Shown here: piece by piece, positions 9,893 to 20,059 of the stretch
How positions within the stretch are numbered: the first letter of the stretch is position 1
Layout: each line of letters opens with the position of its first letter
Source: Mesostigma viride
Taxonomy: Eukaryota > Streptophyta > Mesostigmatophyceae > Mesostigmatales > Mesostigmataceae
Assembly: GCA_009746045.1 (NCBI GenBank)
Contig: RPFO01000104.1
Coordinates: 2,620,948 to 2,653,869, forward strand
Length of the DNA stretch: 32,922 nucleotides
Direction of reading: 5' to 3'
The notes under the pieces: generated by a model
Database searches by the model: none
Told to the model about the DNA's origin: nothing
The model's input: the letters and a program-made list of their open reading frames with translations, nothing else
Program-made: the position numbers and the translations under genes

Positions 9893-10491
9893 CTTGATAA
9901 AAAGTGCAGTATACGTACTAGCTTATACTAATTTAGTGCTTGTACCAACTCGATTACCGTTTCGATTACTTTGCATACATAGGTGCGTCCTCGCATTGGC
10001 GGCAGCGCCTGCCCTTAGCCCTCACTCGCACCGTGGCTGATGTGTTATTCCGCCGCACCTGGGCCGACTTTGTCGCGACCCATGCGGTGTAGATCCCTCC
10101 CAGGCCCAGTGGTGGGCCGGCCGCGCTGTTGCTTCGTGTCATTGTAGTTTTGTACCTTGTGTTGGCTTGATCTTTGCATGCCAGTGCCAGGTTATTTTCT
10201 TTAGGGTTCTTCCTCTTTTCGGCGCTTTCCTTATGTTGCATGCCGCTCTCACCTCTGTAATTTATCATTATCGATGAATCTGTACATTAGCGAGACGACA
10301 TGTGCACATACATATAGAAGTTTGTCTCACTTAGTATAGAAGTTCTTTTCTTTACTGTCCTTTCTCTTTTTCTGGATTTTCCGCTATTTCATGCTGATCT
10401 CTTCTCTGTAATGTATCATTCTCAATAAATACATATAGAAGTCACATTCTCAATGACTACATTCCACTATAGAAGACTGGGTATCCATCAG

Positions 10492-11065
10492 ATTGCCGAG
10501 CGAACGGCCACAATCGCTGCCCAACCTGCCGGTCGGGCCAGCGATGACCCCTCGACTTGAGCCTCCTGGGCTGACCTGCTCAAGAGCCAGGCAACCTCTA
10601 CCACCACCGCCATCACCACCAAGCTCCAGGAGATGGAAGACAAGCGCCGCGAGGCCGCCGCCGCCAGGTCATACTCATGCAGGCGTCTCGACGTGCAGCA
10701 GCGGGGGAGATCCCCCAGACTCTCTTCTCGACGGCTCGCCCATGCAGGAACCAGCTCTTGGCGCTCATGGAGCTGCAAGGTATGACACTGCAGGGCGCCT
10801 ACCGCCTTACCCATATCATGGGACAAGGCCGGGCCCCCACCAGTGTTCCTCACCTTCAGTGACATTGCTGCCCGATTTCGGTTCCTCTCTCGCCGCAAGA
10901 AGCTGGCGAACACCCCGGCCCTGGTCGCTCGATGACGACCTGACACCAGCCCAGCAGCAGCAACGCTGCGACCAGTGGCTCGACTTCATCCGCCACAAGT
11001 CCAGCCCCGAGAAGCCCCAAGTGTACTGGCGGGGCGGGGACCTTTATGTCAACAACAAACTGTGA
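10492..11065 (+). pseudogene. Degraded LINE-type (L1-like) ORF1 fragment
   Basis: Four reading-frame pieces occur in collinear order. They are 10492-10665 (IAERTATIAAQPAGRASDDP, one in-frame stop, then a coiled-coil-like LLKSQATSTTTAITTKLQEM), 10677-10776 (MQASRRAAAGEIPQTLF), 10843-10932 (VFLTFSDIAARFRFLSRRKK) and 10928-11065 (DDDLTPAQQQQRCDQWLDFI ... VYWRGGDLYVNNKL, stop). The last two resemble the C-terminal RNA-binding part of L1-type ORF1 proteins, where a 'V.F.S..AR..L..R..L' strand precedes 'DEDLTP.Q...R' and 'W..RLFV'. Stops and frame changes break it, and no endonuclease or reverse transcriptase follows. The assignment rests on remembered motif shape, not a search; a host gene with short introns is the alternative. 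Confidence 0.5.
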
Positions 11066-11705
11066 AAGCCCCCCCCGGGCTCCCCCGGGATGGAGCATTC
11101 AAGCTAGTTGTCTAGATGGGGGCAGTTGGAATGGGATAGCTTAGGCATTATAGCACGTCTTGGCATGACGTATTATTATAAGCTCAGCATAGTCACTTAG
11201 CTCTGGCTGTTTAGATTGGCATGTCTGAGGGCATTATATCAGCCAAGGATCCGCGTGGCCGTTTCATGCTTGCGCCTTGCCGACGTCTTGAGCCCACCAC
11301 ACCCGTTTTATAGCATAAGCTATGCGTCAGATCGACGTGTGCTAATGCATGGTTGTAGTGCATCCACAATGTTGCGCCCCGCCGGCACCATGCTGTGGAG
11401 AGAGAGCGCTCTGTGTCCTGCCCACTTGGATCAGTGAGAGAGGCTAGGGCGCCCTCCCTCCTCATTGTGTATATAGGGGTTGAAGGTTCCTTTACTTCGT
11501 TCATGGCCACGTAGGCTCAGCCGCTCAGGTAGTAGAGGACAATTAACCCCCCGCTGTGGGGGCGAAGCGTGTTTCCAAATAATAATGGGAAGAATGCCAG
11601 GTGACTCAGACTGCAAGGGCCTAGCACTACTACACGGTACCTGCCATGTCTTTGGATTGGTTAGTATAGGCTCTAGACAGATCGAATAGAACCAGGAGCA
11701 TTGTT
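11066..11705. other. Non-coding spacer with a paralogue of the retrotransposon target site
   Basis: No gene is seen. The segment 11426-11514 (CTTGGATCAGT ... GGCTAGGGCGCCC ... TGAAGGTTCCTTTA) is similar to the two flanks of the retrotransposon joined together (left to 13552, right from 18941). Confidence 0.65.
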
Positions 11706-13054
11706 TGCCTCCCTCCCTCCCTCCCTCCCTCCCTCCTCCCTCCCTCCCTCCCTCCCTCCCTCCTCCCTCCCTCCCTCCCTCCCTCCCTCCCTCCCTCCCT
11801 CCCTCCCTCCTCCCTCCCTCCCTCCCTCCCTCCCTCCCTCCCTCCCTCCCTCCCTCCCTCCCTCCCTCCCTCCCTCCCTCCCTCCCTCCCTCCCTCCCTC
11901 CCTCCCTCCCTCCCTCCCTCCCTCCCTCCCTCCCTCCCTCCCTCCCCCTCCCTCCCTCCCTCCCTCCCTCCCTCCCTCCCTCCCTCCCTCCCTCCTCCCT
12001 CCCTCCCTCCCTCCCTCCCTCCCTCCCTCCCTCTCCTCATTCCCTCCCTCCCTCCCTCCCTCCCTCCTCCCTCCCTCATTCCCTCCCTCCCTCCCTCCCT
12101 CCCTCCTCCCTCCCTCCCTCCCTCCCCCTCCCTCCCTCCCTCCCTCCCTCCCTCCCTCCCTCCCTCCCTCCCTCCCTCCCTCCCTCCCTCCCTCCCTCCC
12201 TCCCTCCCTCCCTCCCTCCCTCCCTCCTCCCTCCCTCCCTCCCTCCCTCCCTCCCTCCCTCCCTCCCTCCCTCCCTCCCTCCCTCCCTCCCTCCTCCTCC
12301 CTCCCTCCCTCCCTCCCTCCCTCCTCCCTCCCTCCCTCCCTCCCTCCCTCCCTCCCTCCCTCCCTCCCTCCTCCCTCCTCCCTCCCTCCCTCCCTCCTCC
12401 CTCCCTCCTCCCTCCCTCCCTCCCTCCCCCTCCCTCCCTCCCTCCCTCCCTCCCTCCCTCCCTCCCTCCCTCCCTCCCTCCCTCCTCCCTCCCTCCCTCC
12501 CTCCCTCCCTCCCTCCCTCCCTCCCTCCCTCCCTCCCTCCCTCCCTCCCTCCCTCCCTCCCTCCCTCCCTCCTCCCTCCCTCCTCCCTCCCTCCCTCCCT
12601 CCCTCCCTCCTCCCTCTCCCTCCCTCCCTCCCTCCCTCCCTCCCTCCCTCCCTCCTCCCTCCCTCCCTCCCTCCCTCCCTCCCTCCCTCCCTCCCTCCCT
12701 CCTCCCTCCCTCCCTCCCTCCCTCCCTCCCTCCCTCCCTCCCTCCCTCCCTCCCTCCTCCCTCCCTCCCTCCCTCCCTCCCTCCCTCTCCCTCCTCCCTC
12801 CCTCCCTCCTCCCTCCCTCCCTCCCTCCCTCCCTCCCTCCTCCCTCCTCCCTCCCTCCCTCCCTCCTCCCTCCCTCCCTCCCTCCCTCCCTCCCTCCCTC
12901 CCTCCCTCCCTCCTCCCTCCCTCCCTCCCTCCCTCCTCCTCCCTCCCTCCCTCCCTCCCTCCCTCCCTCCCTCCCTCCCTCCCTCCCTCCCTCCCTCCCT
13001 CCCTCCCTCCCTCCCTCCCTCCCTCCCTCCCTCCCTCCCTCCCTCCCTCCCTCC
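11706..13054 (+). repeat. (CCCT)n microsatellite with interruptions, about 1.35 kb
   Basis: CCCT units are broken by occasional three-base units (CTC), CCCC insertions and two CTCATT interruptions near 12035 and 12076. All six frames stay open for hundreds of codons (Pro-Ser-Leu or Gly-Arg-Glu repeats), an artefact of the repeat. The tract is a perfect polypyrimidine strand. Confidence 0.97.
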
Positions 13055-13530
<476 letters not shown>

Positions 13531-13549
13531 CCAAGCGGCTTGAGGCAGT

Positions 13550-13929
13550 AATCGGGTTCTCTGAACATAGTTTCTTTATAGTGATACGGAAGGGGAGCCG
13601 CTGATGCTAGGTGAAATAGAGCTGGGTGATGTGATCGTAATAAGGTTGATTAGGCTTCTAGTGTACGAGTATTACGGAAGATATGGCCTAATTGTTGCGG
13701 CCCATACCTTGACGGTGTGCTGAGTACCTTGACGACGGATTTTTGCGTCTAGGTTCTCCTAGCAGATCTGTGATTGCGGACGGGTTTGCAACAGGCAATA
13801 TCTGAAGTAAAACTTGACGGCTAAAACTGTTTAGAGGCCGTTGCCGGATCTGGCCGTTGGTAGAGAGCCGTTGGCCTTGAAACACGATAAAAGCTTGCTC
13901 ACCTAGCTCATGGCGGTCTCTTTTGTTTT
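13550..13929 (+). repeat. Split direct repeat A1 (left end of the retrotransposon)
   Basis: It begins AATCGGGTTCTCTGAACATA and ends GGCGGTCTCTTTTGTTTT. It is copied as A2 at 18392-18772. It lies upstream of the first ORF and probably carries the promoter, by analogy with other elements of this type. Confidence 0.95.
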
Positions 13930-14000
13930 AACGAAGGCGGCGACAGGGGTCAGGGGCAGCGTAGCTGACGCCCAGAATTCCTTTCTGCAAAGCGGCTGGG

Positions 14001-15059
14001 ATGCCGAAGCCCGGGCGGAAGCCAGGTTCGACAGGTGCTGGGAAGCAATTACCGAAAGCTAATCCCGAGGTGCCGACAGCTACTAAACAGACGGGAAAGG
14101 GCCGACTAGGCTGGCCGACGCAGAAGAAAAGGCTCCATCAGGAGCTCTCCACTTGCTCGGGCCTGCCTGAAGTGTGCGCTGCCTTTGAGGCGGTCCTCGG
14201 GACCGACTGGGTAACTACTGTCAGCCGGTGGTCTGCGGCCCAGCTGGAGTCCGTCGTTGGACTGCTGGTCGACCACGTGGACGGGCCTGAAATTCTGGCA
14301 GCAGCGGACCCAAACGAAGCGCTAGTGGCAGCCCTCCAAAGCGCCCGGGACTTGGCGGACTCGGACGAAGAGGAGATGCAGCCACCACGCCGGCCCACGA
14401 AAGGGGCGAAAAAGGGGACGAAAAAAGTCGGAAGCCCAGCCCCGAGCAAGGGAAAGGCCGCGGGGGATGTGAGGGAGCAGCTCTTGGAGCTGGCGGCTAT
14501 TATTGGCAAGCAGGGGCAGGCGGGCAAAGAAGAGGAGGAGGAGGAGGAGTCCGAGGAAGAGGATTTCCTGACGAAATTGAAGGATGCGCTGGCCGGGGCA
14601 GATGGGGCTTCCAGGAAGCCGAAAAAGACCAAAGGGGTGACGCTGCCCACTCGAGCACAAGTGGTGAATTGGAGGGTGCAAGAGAGAGTGCTCCCCGAGG
14701 TGCTCGAGGATGCCAACGACAATGGAGGGGGGATAAAGAGTTGGATCATGGCTACTCGCCAAGGGGGGTGGAGGAACCAGGAAAGCAGGAAGGTGGTCAT
14801 GAACATCGCCCTGGCCATGGACACACTCTTCAAGGAGTTGGGGCCGGCAGCCGGGGAGTTGGCTGGGGTAGAGTATCTCATGAGGGTGGTGGCAGCCATG
14901 CTCCTAGTGGAGAGCCAGGGGTCAGGAGGGTGGAAGGTGGCTGGCCACCTCCTTGCTCTCAAGGAAGATGCCTCCTTGGTGAGCAACCCGGCCATGAAGA
15001 TGGCCCTGCAAAGCGCCACGATGATGGAGAAGCTGGGCAAGGCCCAGCAAACCAAGTAA
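14001..15059 (+). CDS. Gag-like protein of the PAT-type retrotransposon (ORF1)
   Basis: This is a 352-residue ORF with ATG at 14001, the first ATG after repeat A1. By position it should be the structural nucleic-acid-binding protein of the element, but no domain is recognisable and no CCHC zinc knuckle is present. Residues 1-45 are basic (MPKPGRKPGSTGAGKQLPKA). Residues 120-165 are rich in Lys and Pro, and an acidic run of Glu and Ser (EEEEEEESEEED) lies near 180-190. The region from about 210 to 350 looks globular and helical (WIMATRQGGWRNQESRKVVM ... MRVVAAMLLVESQGSGGWKV). It ends 47 nt before the ATG of the next ORF, which is in a different frame. How the second ORF is translated (reinitiation or separate transcript) is not visible. 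Confidence 0.85.
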   Translation: MPKPGRKPGSTGAGKQLPKANPEVPTATKQTGKGRLGWPTQKKRLHQELSTCSGLPEVCAAFEAVLGTDWVTTVSRWSAAQLESVVGLLVDHVDGPEILAAADPNEALVAALQSARDLADSDEEEMQPPRRPTKGAKKGTKKVGSPAPSKGKAAGDVREQLLELAAIIGKQGQAGKEEEEEEESEEEDFLTKLKDALAGADGASRKPKKTKGVTLPTRAQVVNWRVQERVLPEVLEDANDNGGGIKSWIMATRQGGWRNQESRKVVMNIALAMDTLFKELGPAAGELAGVEYLMRVVAAMLLVESQGSGGWKVAGHLLALKEDASLVSNPAMKMALQSATMMEKLGKAQQTK

Positions 15060-15106
15060 ACACCGAAAGGGTAAACCGCTCCCCCTTCCCACTGCCTCTT
15101 CCTACA

Positions 15107-18100
15107 ATGCCTCTAAGCACTACGTGGGGGAGAGTGAGGTCAGCACGCAGACGCCAGCGTGCAACTCGCCGCCGCCGGACCTTCACTCTACAACACAAGG
15201 TGATTACGTGGTTGAATTGGCTATGGCACGGGGGGGCAGACCCTCCGCCTAAATCTGGAGGCGCGTGCTCCAGAGGAACGGCGGAGGCCCTGAAAAGGGT
15301 CAAGAAGCACTGCGAGTGGTACAGTCGCCGCGTAACCGGCGTTGCGACAGGCCCCGCAGAAGGAAGTGATCTAATCTATGGGAAATGTAATAAGTATGAA
15401 CAACTTGTGGCGGAGCGGGTGAGTCTGCCGAAGCGCGAGGTGGCAGGAAAGGCGAAGCTGCTGGATTTGCTGGCGCTACGACCTAGTTGGCGAGAGGTGT
15501 ACGCGAGCGAAGCCAACTGCATCAAGCCGGAGGTGGCTGCCAGTGCGAGGTATTGGAATGTACCTGCCCCCAGCCGAGGGTGCACCATGGCGGAGTGGGG
15601 CAAGTTGATGGGGAGGGCAGCGGACGTGGGGATGGTGGAGTTCCGAGAGACGCGGCCAAAGTGGGTAGACGGATGTTTTGGGGTGGCCAAAGGAGTGGGG
15701 GAGTTAAGGCTCATTGTGAATAAGAAGTTGGGGAACGCACTGTGGGTGGACCCCCCTAAGACGGTGTTACCCCACCTGGGCATATACTCGGAGGTCTATA
15801 TCAAGGGTCGGTGCTACACGGCCAAGAGCGATCTGGTCTCGTATTACTATACCATCCAAGTGCCGGAGTGGTGGTGGGATTATCAAGGGCTACCTGATGT
15901 GTGGTCCACCGATGTCGGGCTGCCGGGGCGGCGGAGGAGGGTGTGGCCAGTGCTGAAAGTGCTGGCCATGGGGCACTCCCACGCTGTAGCGCTAGGGGAA
16001 GCCATCCATGAGATGGTCCTCTATGCCACGGGCGCTTTGGATCCTAGACGGCAGGTGAACCGCCTCACAAGTGTAGGGGAGCTGACCGTGCTTCGGAATG
16101 CATGGGGTAACCCAACCGCCCTAGCCATCGAGTACAAGGAGGAGAGCACGAGGGAGATGCAAATCGACCTTGAGGACCCCCCTGCCCCTATGGTATCCAT
16201 CACTATTGATGACCTGGTGGTCAGCAATGGGCGCACGTGCGAGGCGGTGAATCGCTTAATCGCGAGTGCTATTGAAGACGGGTACGCGCCTAACAACCTT
16301 GTGCCCTCCAAGGACAAGACGATCATGGCTAGCCCGGAGGGGGAGGACGAGCTAGAAGCTCTGGGTGTTGTTCACCGGCGGGATGGGGTGTTGGAGCCGA
16401 CAGCTAAGCAGCTCACCCTTGTGGTTGCGCACACTCGTGTACTCCTCGAGAGGGGACGCGCTACCGCTGAGGCGCTGGCGGCCGTCGTGGGCCGGTGGGT
16501 GTGGCTGCAGATGCTCAGCCGCACTTGCTTGTCCATATGGCAGCAGAGTTTTAAGTTCATCAACCTCAAGGGGTGGGGCCAGCGAACGCGACCTTTGTGG
16601 CAAGGTGTGCGCGATGAGCTCGAGTGTGCCATGGCGTTGGCCCCCATGCTCCGTGTGGACCGGGGGGCTGCCCTGGCTCCGGTGGTGGTGGCCTCGGATG
16701 CGTCTAGTTTTGGGCAGGGGGTTGTCTACGCTGAGATGGCCCCAGCTGAGGTGACGGAATTAGCTCGGGCCCGGGAGGTGCGGGGTTACCCAACCCTCCT
16801 CACCCCAGGTGAGGCCATGTATGCCGGGCCTAGACCCTTGACCAAGGCCGCGGAAAAAGCCATCATCCACGGGCGATGGCGCGTCGGGATCAAGAGTCGC
16901 TGGCGCGATTCGACCATGCACATCAACGAGAAGGAAGTGCGGGCCGCTGTGAAGGGGGTGGAGCGCTCGGCCCGGAACCTCGGAACATGGGGTAAGCGGG
17001 TGGTGAGGTTAGTGGACTCCACTGCCGCTTTGGGCTGCTTGGCTAAAGGGCGTTCCTCTTCTTACCGGTTAAACAAGCAATGCCGCCGGTTGTGCGCTCT
17101 TACGTTGGTCACCGGCAGCCGCTCACAATGGGTCTGGACGCCAAGTGAGCTTCAGCCTGCGGATGGGCCTTCGCGGGGGCTTTCCATGGCTGCCTCGGTG
17201 GCCGGGTGGGTCCGCGATTTGACTCGCGAGGGTGTTCATCCCAATCCCGGGCCTCGGCTTGGCGCTAGCTACTTGACCCTTCTTGAGGGCAAGGTGAAGC
17301 CGGCTACTTTGATGGTTTACCATCGGGGTCTTAGGTCCTTTTTCGCATGGTGGGCGAGCCGGCGGGGTCGGGTTGGCAGCTTGTTGCGCGGCTTGACGAT
17401 AGAGGAATACTATTGCGAGTATGTCGCTTGGGCGCACTCACGGTGTTACAGCCGCCAGTTGTGTGTCAATGCGCTTATGGGCCTGAATTTGTACTTCCCC
17501 CGGGAGGTGCGGGATTGGGCCTTGGCACGAAGTGTTTTGGCTGGCTGGCGCACGTTGGCACCCCCTCGTGCCCCCCCCCCATTCCATGGGAGGCTGCGTT
17601 TGCGCTTGCTTGTACTATGGTGCTCCAGCGGCAGCCTCGTGCGGCTATGATGGTCATCGTTATTTTCCAACAATACCTGCGGGTATCGGAGGCGCTCAAC
17701 CTGTTGGTCGGCCATGTGCGCTTGCAGCCTGATGTTCGGTTGCGGGGTTCGCAGCGGGGCGCCTTGTTGTTGATGTCAGCTAAGACGGCTAAGGGGGAGG
17801 TGCAGTCTGTGGTGATCGAGGATGTCATGACTGAGACCCTCTTGCGGGCTTGTATGCGTGGCAAGGCGGCCTGGGAGCGGGTGTTCCCTTACGATTATGC
17901 CCAGTTCAGCCGGGTTTGGCATCAGGCCACGCAAGCTTTGGGGGTCGACACGGTGTTTACCATTCACGGGCTGCGGCATGGGGGGGCTACCTATGATTTT
18001 TTGCGGCAGCGCAGCATGGCTGATATTCAGCATCGGGGTCGCTGGCGCAGCAGCAAAACTGTCGCCCACTATGTGGGATTGCACCGGAGCTTGGCCCTCA

Positions 18101-18183
18101 CCCTTCCTGACGCCCTGGTTCGGGCTATCGCCGCCTGCCCCCCGCGCATTTGGCGGAGCGTCTTTTCTCTGCCTTCCTCTTAA
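15107..18183 (+). CDS. Reverse transcriptase-RNase H-tyrosine recombinase polyprotein, one-base frame break
   Basis: ATG at 15107 is the first after ORF1. Reverse transcriptase motifs are RLIVNKK, AKSDLVSYYYTIQV and the catalytic pair in ITIDDLV (Asp codons at 16208-16213). RNase H follows: ASDASSFGQGVVYAE (Asp codon at 16697), NEKEVRAAVK, RLVDSTAALG and the typical WTPSELQPADGPSR. After an NPGP motif (17243-17254) comes the recombinase: core-binding helices (VKPATLMVYHRGLRSFFAWW), then the catalytic Arg in YLRVSEALN, HGLRHGGAT, RGRWRSSKTVAHYV with the nucleophilic Tyr codon at 18070. All R-H-R-Y residues are present. The frame changes within a run of ten C at 17571-17580: the first part would end at 17650, while the recombinase continues in the next frame to TAA at 18183. 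One additional C would restore one ORF of about 1,025 residues. Miscall, mutation or programmed -1 shift are all possible. Confidence 0.93.
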
Positions 18184-18254
18184 GTTCCCTTCATTCTTGT
18201 CTTATGCGTCCACCGGTTTTTGTTTTGCCCCTGGCTTGGGTCGCCAGGGAGGGA

Positions 18255-18259
18255 TGTAA
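18255..18259 (+). terminator. TGTAA, possible algal polyadenylation signal
   Basis: TGTAA is the usual poly(A) signal of chlorophyte genes. This copy lies about 70 nt after the polyprotein stop and immediately before repeat B1. AATAAAG inside B1 (near 18351) is an alternative. Confidence 0.4.
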
Positions 18260-18394
18260 GGGTAAGGCTAGCCTTTTTGGACATAAAGTGTTCCCATGGG
18301 TAAGGATGGCCAGTTGAGGGCCACTTCCCGATGTGCTCTACTTATTGTTTTAATAAAGAGTCTGGTTACCCTGGAGTTCCACGGTTAATAGAAT
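18260..18394 (+). repeat. Split direct repeat B1
   Basis: It begins GGGTAAGGCTAGCCTTTTTG and ends CACGGTTAATAGAAT. It abuts A2, sharing AAT with it, and is copied as B2 at 18806-18940. Confidence 0.95.
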
Positions 18395-18772
18395 CGGGGT
18401 TCTCTGAACATAGTTTCTTTATAGTGATACGGAAGGGGAGCCGCTGATGCTAGGTGAAATAGAGCTGGGTGATGTGATCGTAATAAGGTTGATTAGGCTT
18501 CTAGTGTACGAGTATTACGGAAGATATGGCCTAATTGTTGCGGCCCATACCTTGACGGTGTGCTGAGTACCTCGACGACGGATTTTTGCGTCTAGGTTCT
18601 CCTAGCAGATCTGTGATTGCGGACGGGTTTGCAACAGGCAATATCTGAAGTAAAACTTGACGGCTAAAACTGTTTAGAGGCCGTTGCCGGATCTGGCCGT
18701 TGGTAGAGAGCCGTTGGCCTTGAAACACGATAAAAGCTTGCTCACCTAGCTCATGGCGGTCTCTTTTGTTTT
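18392..18772 (+). repeat. Split direct repeat A2
   Basis: This is a near-perfect copy of A1. In PAT-type elements the B1-A2 junction preserves the end-to-end circle junction that serves as template during replication. Confidence 0.95.
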
Positions 18773-18805
18773 CCCACCCGCCCTCCCTGTGTGTTGCCTG
18801 TTTGG

Positions 18806-18940
18806 GGGTAAGGCTAGCCTTTTTGGACATAAAGTGTTCCCATGGGTAAGGATGGCCAGTTGAGGGCCACTTCCCGATGTGCTCTACTTATTGTTTTAAT
18901 AAAGAGTCTGGTTACCCTGGAGTTCCACGGTTAATAGAAT
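18806..18940 (+). repeat. Split direct repeat B2 (right end of the retrotransposon)
   Basis: This is a copy of B1 after a 33-bp spacer from A2. It ends TAATAGAAT, followed by host DNA AGAAGTTAGGGCGCCC. Confidence 0.95.
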
Positions 18941-20059
18941 AGAAGTTAGGGCGCCCTTCCTTCTTCTCGTTGTGTTTAGGTTTTGAAGGTTCCTTTATTG
19001 GTACCCATGTGCATGGCGCAGTCTACATGCTTATAATCAAGTAACGTGCGTGCTTGCAACTTGACCGTTGAAACTCTACGGCGGAGCCTATTTCCGGAAG
19101 AACCTCCTCCTTATTCTGATCCTCCTCCTTATGCTTGCAAATTCGTGACAAATTCGGTGGATGGATGGAGGGATGTATGGATGGATTGACGGATTTTTAT
19201 CCCCCATTCCTATGTTTTCTCACGTGTACGGCCATATAAGCTTCGCCAATTCTGGCGAACCTAACGGTTCTTCCGAAAATTGGCTCCGCCAGATAAAAAA
19301 TTCATTAATCCATCCGTCCGGGGTAAATACCCCATGACTCCCCAACGGGAGCACGAGTTTCATATAGCACCTCACTTTGCAAATTTAATTACGTACATGA
19401 TTGGGGCGTCCCCAACATCTACTGCTCCAATTTTGGTACTTTTGAAATTCCATGCCTGGAGCGCAAAGTTTGCAATATATGTGCCGTTTGTAGCTCTAGC
19501 TCTATAATAACCTGACCAACCCCGCATTCCTCAAAGTACTTAGCACTTGTTGCCTATTCTCATTATGCGAATCACATGATTAGGATGTGCTTCATGATTG
19601 CTATTGCTCGAGATTCAATTAAGAATGATTGACATCAATAAATGATGAACCAAATAAACCAAATTAGGCCACTTGACAAGTTCATGATCCATTTAAATTG
19701 TACAATTAAGCGATTAATTAATTCATAAATCATACATTACATGGGATACCCCCGTCGACGAGCTAGTGGTACGTACAATGAAACATTTGAGTTTGTAACA
19801 TGTCTCCATGGATATATACATGTATGCTGGACCTCGCGCATCTCAGCCCTCTAAGAAATGTTATTTGAACTCAGGTCTAGATCTAAATATATACATGATC
19901 TGGATAATATTATACACTTCCTTAAAAGAGCATGAATCGAGCTTTACAATTCAGGACAAGGAACTCGTTTGCAAATCACGGCTGAAAGGCAAGTGCTCAC
20001 AACGAAGCACGTGCTCTCAAGGCTGTCCACCTCGTCCAACCAAGCCCGGGCGAGCTGGC
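18941..20059. other. Non-coding spacer between retrotransposon and transposase gene
   Basis: No coding sequence is recognised. It contains the right flank of the retrotransposon (18941-19000), a MITE-like element (19080-19290) and AT-rich DNA at 19540-19930. TTACA at 19944-19948 is TGTAA on the minus strand, a possible poly(A) signal about 110 nt beyond the stop of the minus-strand gene. Confidence 0.55.
19080..19290. mobile_element. MITE-like element with 25-bp terminal inverted repeats
   Basis: GGCGGAGCCTATTTCCGG + AAGAACC at 19080-19104 is the inverted repeat of GGTTCTTCCGAAAATTGG + CTCCGCC at 19266-19290 (23 of 25 match). The interior is about 160 bp with GGATGGATGG-type repeats and no ORF. 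No clear target duplication is visible, so the element status is tentative. Confidence 0.5.

Larger units (their letters stand above)
7868..10487. other. Gene-poor stretch after the last recognised isomerase exon
   Basis: No convincing coding sequence was found. The terminal isomerase exon should lie here or beyond. A weak candidate is 9589-9651, reading RGVIVDQYLQSSDLAG and ending at TAA, but its splice phase does not fit exon 6. Also present are an 11-bp repeat (8640-8728), a 38-bp dispersed motif (9855-9892) and two related tails containing CTCTGTAAT followed by TATCATT at about 10250 and 10406, which include TGTAA polyadenylation-like motifs and may be transposon 3' ends. Confidence 0.5.
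13550..18940 (+). mobile_element. PAT/Kangaroo-type tyrosine-recombinase retrotransposon, complete structure
   Basis: The order A1 (13550-13929), Gag-like ORF, RT-RNase H-recombinase ORF, B1 (18260-18394), A2 (18392-18772) and B2 (18806-18940) is the split-direct-repeat arrangement known for PAT-like and Ngaro elements within the DIRS order. A1 and A2 differ only by one G in a G-run and one substitution (T13730 against C18573), and B1 and B2 are both 135 bp and nearly identical, so insertion appears recent. There is no integrase of the DDE class, protease or LTR. No target duplication is seen; AAT is shared at both ends and at the B1/A2 junction. The family is inferred from domains and structure; Kangaroo of Volvox is the closest element I can name. 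Confidence 0.93.

Noticed and set aside
9984-10098. Short frame reading SHWRQRLPLALTRTVADVLF ending at TAG
   Set aside because: It looks protein-like and follows an AG, but there is no match to the isomerase tail and no other exon; possibly a transposon remnant.
14138-15055. Minus-strand ORF opposite the Gag-like gene
   Set aside because: Shadow of the plus-strand ORF; no recognisable domain.
13550-18772. A1 and A2 as long terminal repeats of an ordinary LTR retrotransposon
   Set aside because: B2 lies outside A2, a tyrosine recombinase replaces the DDE integrase, and there is no protease or target duplication; the split-repeat model explains everything.
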